10,296 bases of DNA from Ruminococcaceae bacterium UBA1865. GTDB lineage: Bacteria; Bacillota; Clostridia; Oscillospirales; Acutalibacteraceae. The stretch lies in the NCBI GenBank assembly GCA_002338255.1, contig DDHX01000064.1, positions 18,604 to 28,899 of the forward strand. The letters are read 5' to 3'. Made by a program: the position numbers and the translations under genes. The notes under the pieces are model-generated. The model searched no databases. It saw only the letters and a list, made by a program, of their open reading frames with translations, and had not been told where the DNA came from. The stretch's first letter is position 1; each line of letters opens with the position of its first letter. This document shows positions 6,870 to 10,296 of the stretch, in pieces.

Positions 6870-8339
6870 TTATGCTGTTACGGAGGATTTTTCCGGTATA
6901 AATTTATTCATAGCATCCACTAAAAGCTCAGCCTTTGTGCCTACAATAATCTGTGTTACCTGAGAACCGGCTTTCATTACACCGGAGGCACCAAGCGCCT
7001 TAAAGGTTTTTTCGTCAAGTTCTTTGTTGCTGACAAGTACAAGACGGATACGGGTAATGCAAGAGTCGATTTCCTTAATATTTTCTGTACCACCAAGAGC
7101 CGATATGTATTGCTTTGCAAGTGAATCAAAACCTTGATCAGCCACAAGTTTTGAAAAGTTTGCTGTTTCGTCATCATCTTCACGGCCTGGAGTTTTTAGA
7201 TTGAATTTTTTAATGAAGAATACAAACAGGAAGAAGTATACGACAGCAAAAGCAACTCCGATTGGAATAATCATCCATCCATTTTGAGCAATACGCCAGT
7301 TGAGCAAGTAGTCAGTTAGACCTGCTGAGAAAGCAAAGCTGTCATGAATACCCAACATACTGCAAACTACAAGGGATAATCCCGTTAATACGGCATGAAT
7401 TACAAATAGGACAGGTGCTAAGAACATAAACATAAATTCAATTGGTTCTGTAATGCCACATAAGAAAGCGGTAAACGCAACTGAGAAAAGAGCTCCTCCA
7501 ACCACTGCTTTGTTTTCTTTTTTTGCGCAGACATACATGGCAAGTGCGGCTGCAGGCAGGGCAAACATCATAATTGGGAAGAAGCCCGCTGTAAAATGGC
7601 CACCAGTTGGGTCACCGGCAAGAAAACGGAAGATATCACCATGAACCACAGCACCGTCAGCACCTGTGTAGTCACCAAATTGGAACCAGATTGGTGTATT
7701 AATTACATGATGTAGTCCCAATGGTAAAAGCAGACGATTTAGAAAGCCATATAAAAATTCACCAGCACCATGGCTTGATACCATCCATTTAGATGTTGCA
7801 TCAAGACCGTTTTGAACAGTTGGCCAGATCAAGCCAAGAACGCCACCGACAACTAAGGAAGCACCACCCGATACAATTGGGACAAATCTTCTGCCGCCAA
7901 AGAATCCGAGCCAATCCGGCAGTTTTGTGTTTTTAAAACGGTTATAAAGCAAACCGGCAATAGTACCGGCAATGATGCCGCCAAAACATGCCAAGTCAAT
8001 TTCCTTTAAATCTTTTGGCATTCCGCCTTGAGGCGTGAACATAGTATGTACTTGTAGCGCTTTGTTGACTGCTTGGCTGGATGCTGTCAGAACAAAATAA
8101 CAAACCGCACCAGCCAAACCTGAAGCACCGTGATTGTCTTTTGCTAATCCAACTGCAATACCAATTGCAAATAGAATAGGAAGGTTAGTAAATAAAGCAT
8201 TACCGGAATTTGCTATGAAGGGAATATTGAGCAAGTCTGATTGCCCAAACCTAAGTAATAGACCCGCGATAGGTAATGTTGCGATCGGTAACATTAAAGA
8301 CTTTCCAAGTTTTTGAAGTGCCGCTAAAACCTTTTGCAT
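6870..8339 (-). CDS. nagE: PTS EIICB permease, N-acetylglucosamine/glucose type (NagE-like)
   Basis: This 489-residue permease imports and phosphorylates an amino sugar or glucose. The EIIC membrane domain covers about 1-380, with LPIATLPIAGLLLRFGQ (17-33), LPDWLGFFGGRRFVPI (140-155), GLHHVIN with His211, and the conserved GITEPIEF (295-302). A NLKTPGRED linker (380-388) leads to the EIIB domain (about 405-480), with phosphorylated Cys427 in IDSCITRIRL. Many stretches, such as LLLRFGQ, HGDIFRFLAGD and FNLKTPGRED, look closer to E. coli NagE than to PtsG, so GlcNAc is my first guess. Glucose is also possible, because the regulator is GlcT/LicT-like and no nagA or nagB is present. I chose the ATG at 8339, preceded by GGGAGGA 7 bases away. 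An in-frame TTG at 8354 is covered by that site. Confidence 0.93.
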   Translation of the reverse strand: MQKVLAALQKLGKSLMLPIATLPIAGLLLRFGQSDLLNIPFIANSGNALFTNLPILFAIGIAVGLAKDNHGASGLAGAVCYFVLTASSQAVNKALQVHTMFTPQGGMPKDLKEIDLACFGGIIAGTIAGLLYNRFKNTKLPDWLGFFGGRRFVPIVSGGASLVVGGVLGLIWPTVQNGLDATSKWMVSSHGAGEFLYGFLNRLLLPLGLHHVINTPIWFQFGDYTGADGAVVHGDIFRFLAGDPTGGHFTAGFFPIMMFALPAAALAMYVCAKKENKAVVGGALFSVAFTAFLCGITEPIEFMFMFLAPVLFVIHAVLTGLSLVVCSMLGIHDSFAFSAGLTDYLLNWRIAQNGWMIIPIGVAFAVVYFFLFVFFIKKFNLKTPGREDDDETANFSKLVADQGFDSLAKQYISALGGTENIKEIDSCITRIRLVLVSNKELDEKTFKALGASGVMKAGSQVTQIIVGTKAELLVDAMNKFIPEKSSVTA

Positions 8340-8369
8340 TGTTTTTCCTCCCAAAATATAATATTTTTA

Positions 8370-8383
8370 TCGAGTTCCCTCGA
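8370..8383 (-). other. Small GNRA-capped hairpin between antiterminator and EIICB genes
   Basis: On minus, TCGAG-GGAA-CTCGA forms a 5-bp stem closed by a GGAA (GNRA-type) tetraloop in the 49-base gap before EIICB. It is followed by TAAAAATATT rather than Ts, so it is not a terminator. It may be a minor structural or stabilising element. Confidence 0.3.
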
Positions 8384-8388
8384 ATGGA

Positions 8389-9216
8389 TTACAATTGCTT
8401 TAGCTTTTCGATATCCAACGCGATGAACGCAACCGCATCCTCACTAAGTTGAATGTCCATTTCTTTCTCAACTAACTTCGCAACCTGTAAAGCGATTAGG
8501 TATGAATTTGATATATTCAGCTTTACCTGCTGTTTTAAGCTCATGATAATTGGATTGTGATGTGCGGTCAGCGTGATTAGGCAGTGAATCGAAAGTAAAA
8601 AACTTTTTGCCGGGGCGTGTGTATTGTCGAGCTTCTTACTCATTGAATTACCAACCATGGTTAAAATTTCGCTGTAAACCCGCGTGTTTTTCATGGCTGT
8701 TCGTATGTGTTTGTTTTTGCGGGCTGAGTAAAGATGCAGAGCAATAAATCCCGTTTCCCCGTCACCAATTTCCACGCCGATACGTTCTTTAATGATTTCA
8801 GCGGCAATTTGAGCCGTTTCATATTCTTGGCTGTAAAGAATGGCAATTTCGCCGCAAAACGGATTATCAATCGGTAATCCCATATGTAAACATTCAACTG
8901 CAAAGGTAATATGATCAACCAAAGCGCCGTAGAGCTTATTGTTGTCAATTTGGAGCCGTTCCCGCGCTACTTCGACAATTTCGCGCGTGACCTGCTCCAC
9001 TTTTTTTACCTCAAAGTCAAGTTGCTTCATTTTTACCGCATTGACATTGTCATCCAGAATGTAGAATATTTTTTGATTATCCCCATAATCCTCAATAAGT
9101 TCGCCAATATGCCTGCCAAAGCCAATCCCTTTGCTCATAAGAACAACTTGGGTTTCTGTTTCGTCCTGAGCCAAAACCGCGTTGCTGTTAAATACTTTGG
9201 CTACCCGATAATTCAT
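8389..9216 (-). CDS. BglG/LicT/GlcT-family PRD transcription antiterminator
   Basis: This 275-residue regulator binds a RAT hairpin in nascent leader RNA and prevents a terminator from forming. The RNA-binding CAT domain is about 1-58 (NYRVAKVFNSNAVLAQD, then SKGIGFGRHIGE). PRD1 is about 65-170, with His102 in LVDHITFA and His161 in FIALHLYSA. PRD2 is about 172-275, with His211 in LSIHCL. The fourth regulatory His seen in LicT (His269) and in GlcT (the TLHL motif) is Asp268 here, in FIALDIEKL. Family knowledge: EII proteins phosphorylate PRD1 to inhibit and HPr phosphorylates PRD2 to activate. GAGGGG lies about 6 bases before the ATG. It is first in the operon, 49 bases before the permease, and has a RAT/terminator leader of its own. 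Its target sugar cannot be fixed from sequence, so I give no symbol. Confidence 0.95.
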   Translation of the reverse strand: MNYRVAKVFNSNAVLAQDETETQVVLMSKGIGFGRHIGELIEDYGDNQKIFYILDDNVNAVKMKQLDFEVKKVEQVTREIVEVARERLQIDNNKLYGALVDHITFAVECLHMGLPIDNPFCGEIAILYSQEYETAQIAAEIIKERIGVEIGDGETGFIALHLYSARKNKHIRTAMKNTRVYSEILTMVGNSMSKKLDNTHAPAKSFLLSIHCLITLTAHHNPIIMSLKQQVKLNISNSYLIALQVAKLVEKEMDIQLSEDAVAFIALDIEKLKQL

Positions 9217-9272
9217 TTGTAATCCCCTCTGCTTAAATGCTGTATGATTGCATTGATTACTGGTAAAATGTA

Positions 9273-9303
9273 GTTCGCTGAACAGATTTTCTGTCAGTTC
9301 AAC
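9273..9303 (-). other. Second leader hairpin, after the terminator
   Basis: CTGAACAGA (9278-9286) pairs with TCTGTCAG (9290-9297) with one bulge and a 3-base loop. GTT/AAC outer pairs extend it to 9273-9303. It lies between the terminator and the antiterminator start codon. It has no U-tract, and its role is unknown. Confidence 0.35.
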
Positions 9304-9325
9304 ACGTCAATTTAAAATAGTATGT

Positions 9326-9384
9326 AAAAAATAAAAAAGGCATAAACAATCATAAAAATTTAAATTTCATGAAAGTTTATGCCT
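9326..9384 (-). terminator. Leader intrinsic terminator of the PTS operon
   Basis: On minus, AGGCATAAAC (9384-9375) pairs perfectly with GTTTATGCCT (9347-9338), and the stem is followed by TTTTTATTTTTTACATA. The wide loop holds a further short TCAT/ATGA pairing. It stands about 120 bases upstream of the antiterminator start codon. Its 5' arm is shared with the RAT hairpin, so the two structures are mutually exclusive. Confidence 0.85.
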
Positions 9385-9404
9385 GATCGAATCAGTTACA
9401 CACT
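9374..9404 (-). promoter_or_regulatory. RAT (ribonucleic antiterminator) hairpin
   Basis: Read on minus, the two arms AGTGTGTAACTGAT and ATCAGGCATAAACT enclose a UCG loop. Pairing gives a top stem CUGAU/AUCAG, an internal AA/GC loop, then a lower stem UGU/AUA (with G-U), a G-A mismatch and AGU/ACU. This matches the RAT architecture of BglG/LicT/GlcT leaders as I recall it (TTACTG ... CAGGCAAAACC), with some base differences. Overlap of the 3' arm with the terminator 5' arm is the decisive feature. Confidence 0.75.
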
Positions 9405-9429
9405 CTTTTATATTCACTTGACAATATTC

Positions 9430-9457
9430 ATTATAAATATTATTAATGATTTGTCAA
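9430..9457 (-). promoter_or_regulatory. Consensus sigma-A promoter of the PTS operon
   Basis: On minus, TTGACA (9457-9452) and TATAAT (9435-9430) both match consensus fully, with a 16-base spacer. Start would be near 9423, giving a leader of about 207 bases that begins shortly before the RAT. I found no convincing CcpA site. Confidence 0.85.
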
Positions 9458-9708
9458 TATGTAATTCAAAAAAATACATAATTTTTTAAATTCAAATAGA
9501 ATAATTGTAATGTTTCACTATAGAAAAGGCAGGCGCTTATTTTTGTTACTATTGTAATTTTAAGAAAACGACGAATTTAATTTTGCTTATCTTGTTTATT
9601 TGTGGCGATAATAGCCCTGCATTTTTAAAATAATTTATATATTATTATTCACATTTAAACCCTTTTTTCCTTCCTTCCTGTATCCGCAAAAATCGACATC
9701 AAACTCAT
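9458..9708. other. AT-rich intergenic DNA without recognisable genes
   Basis: This stretch separates the divergent PTS operon and glgB. It is strongly AT-rich. I see no open frame with a ribosome binding site, no RNA gene and no repeat worth calling. A GGCAGGCGC patch (9527-9535) is the only GC-rich interruption. Confidence 0.5.
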
Positions 9709-9716
9709 GTTATACT
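9708..9716 (+). promoter_or_regulatory. Possible distal extended -10 promoter of glgB
   Basis: TG-T-TATACT is an extended -10 element without a recognisable -35. Transcription would start near 9723, exactly where the inverted repeat begins. This is weaker than the proximal promoter at 9824-9851. Confidence 0.3.
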
Positions 9717-9723
9717 ATTGACA

Positions 9724-9776
9724 TTAGTTAGTTTGTTACAGTAAGAAAAGTGCCATTTTTGTAACAAACTAACTAA
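9724..9776. repeat. Perfect 16-bp inverted repeat upstream of glgB
   Basis: TTAGTTAGTTTGTTAC (9724-9739) is repeated exactly inverted as GTAACAAACTAACTAA (9761-9776). The 21-base spacer can pair further (AAAA/TTTT around GTGCCA). No U-tract follows on either strand, so it is not a standard terminator. It could be an operator, a 5' mRNA stabilising hairpin or a leader RNA element. Confidence 0.75.
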
Positions 9777-9823
9777 AAATCATAAGATGACAAGATAAAT
9801 ATTACAAATATATTACTAAAAGC

Positions 9824-9851
9824 TTGCTATTTTAACAATTTGTGATATTAT
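9824..9851 (+). promoter_or_regulatory. Proximal promoter of glgB
   Basis: TTGCTA (9824-9829) and TATTAT (9846-9851) have a 16-base spacer and a TG one base before the -10 (9843-9844). Start near 9858 would give a 45-base leader carrying two Shine-Dalgarno-like sites, AAGGAG (9868-9873) and AAGGGAG (9887-9893). Only the second is correctly spaced for the ATG. Confidence 0.6.
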
Positions 9852-9902
9852 AAATCTAAAGAAACATAAGGAGCGATTAAAACCAAAAGGGAGTTGTTTA
9901 AA

Positions 9903-10296
9903 ATGCAAAAGAATAGTGCATCAAATAACGGAAACCTGCCGCTTTATTTGTTCCATCAGGGAACCAACGTAAAAGCATATGACTTTATGGGGGTACATAA
10001 AGCTGTAGTGGACGGGAAAGAGTGTATGGTTTGCCGCGTATGGGCGCCAAATGCCAAGGCGGTTTCCATTGCCGGTGATTTTAACGAGTGGAAGCCCGAT
10101 GAAAATGTGCTCGAAAAAATCAGTGACGGTGTTTGGGAATGCTATCTGCCGTTCGTTATTCAGCAGTACCAGACCTATAAGTTTTGTGTGGAAAGCGCTG
10201 ACGGCAGACAAACCTTTAAAAGCGATCCTTACGCGTACCACTTTGAGACCCGTCCCGGCAATGCCTCAAAATACTATGATATTGAGGGCTACAACT
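9903..10296 (+). CDS. glgB: 1,4-alpha-glucan branching enzyme, N-terminal part
   Basis: The open frame runs from the ATG at 9903 off the window edge, so only the first 131 residues are visible. GlgB makes the alpha-1,6 branches of glycogen, a cytoplasmic storage role. Visible are LYLFHQGTNVKAYDFMGVH (14-32), typical of the GlgB N-terminus, and a CBM48 (family 48 carbohydrate-binding) module: CRVWAPNAKAVSIAGDFNEW (44-63), then YKFCVESADGRQTFKSDPYA (92-111). The GH13 catalytic domain lies outside. The usual GlgB N1 domain seems to be missing, as in short-form branching enzymes. AAGGGAG lies 9 bases before the start. A glycogen debranching or isoamylase-like enzyme also carries CBM48, but the HQGTN...YDFMGVH motif favours GlgB. 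It is probably the first gene of a glycogen cluster to the right. Confidence 0.9.
   Translation, partial: MQKNSASNNGNLPLYLFHQGTNVKAYDFMGVHKAVVDGKECMVCRVWAPNAKAVSIAGDFNEWKPDENVLEKISDGVWECYLPFVIQQYQTYKFCVESADGRQTFKSDPYAYHFETRPGNASKYYDIEGYN

Noticed and set aside
9718..9723. Perfect TTGACA upstream of glgB as a -35 element
   Set aside because: The six bases 16-18 positions downstream (AGTAAG, GTAAGA, TAAGAA) do not resemble a -10 element, and the spacer would be the inverted repeat itself.
9868..9880. AAGGAG site in the glgB leader as the start of a leader peptide
   Set aside because: No start codon follows at a suitable distance. The second site at 9887-9893 serves the glgB ATG.

Overview
The window looks like a chromosomal segment of a low-GC, Gram-positive, spore-forming anaerobe of the class Clostridia, probably an Oscillospirales/Ruminococcaceae-type organism. 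The lineage is inferred from an endospore-type SpoIID lytic transglycosylase, strong AGGAGG-type ribosome binding sites, sigma-A-like promoters, a PRD-type antiterminator and AT-rich intergenic DNA. No database comparison was possible.

Layout. Positions 39-335 (+) encode a small DUF3892 protein, which converges on a SpoIID-family gene (425-1444, -) across a shared hairpin terminator. At 1610-1638 a near-consensus promoter drives a (+) unit of citrate synthase (1749-3122) and an unrecognised eight-helix membrane protein (3146-4144). A separately promoted, strongly initiated glyceraldehyde-3-phosphate dehydrogenase gene follows (4233-5249) and ends in a textbook terminator. Next, on (-), a cold-shock protein (5708-5917) is followed by a 61-residue hydrophilic protein (5446-5631). 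A (-) sugar-PTS operon then reads from right to left: BglG/LicT-type antiterminator (8389-9216), NagE-like EIICB permease (6870-8339) and glucose-family EIIA (6281-6760). At the right edge a (+) glycogen branching enzyme gene (glgB, from 9903) runs out of the window.

The best-resolved regulatory structure is the leader of the PTS operon. It holds a perfect TTGACA/TATAAT promoter, a RAT-like antiterminator hairpin (9374-9404) and an intrinsic terminator (9338-9384) whose 5' arm is shared with the RAT. This is the classical layout of substrate-induced antitermination, here apparently autoregulating the antiterminator gene itself. The antiterminator has an Asp where the fourth conserved regulatory His of the family is expected.

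The genes are mostly central carbon metabolism: sugar uptake (EIICB/EIIA), lower glycolysis (Gap), the entry to citrate and glutamate synthesis (citrate synthase) and storage glycogen (GlgB). I see no mobile element, CRISPR array, tRNA, rRNA or defence system, and no clear evidence of a wholly new system. The points most worth a second look are the RAT/terminator leader with its Asp-substituted regulator, a perfect 16-bp inverted repeat upstream of glgB, the membrane protein coupled to citrate synthase, the Csp-linked small protein, and several strong intergenic hairpins.
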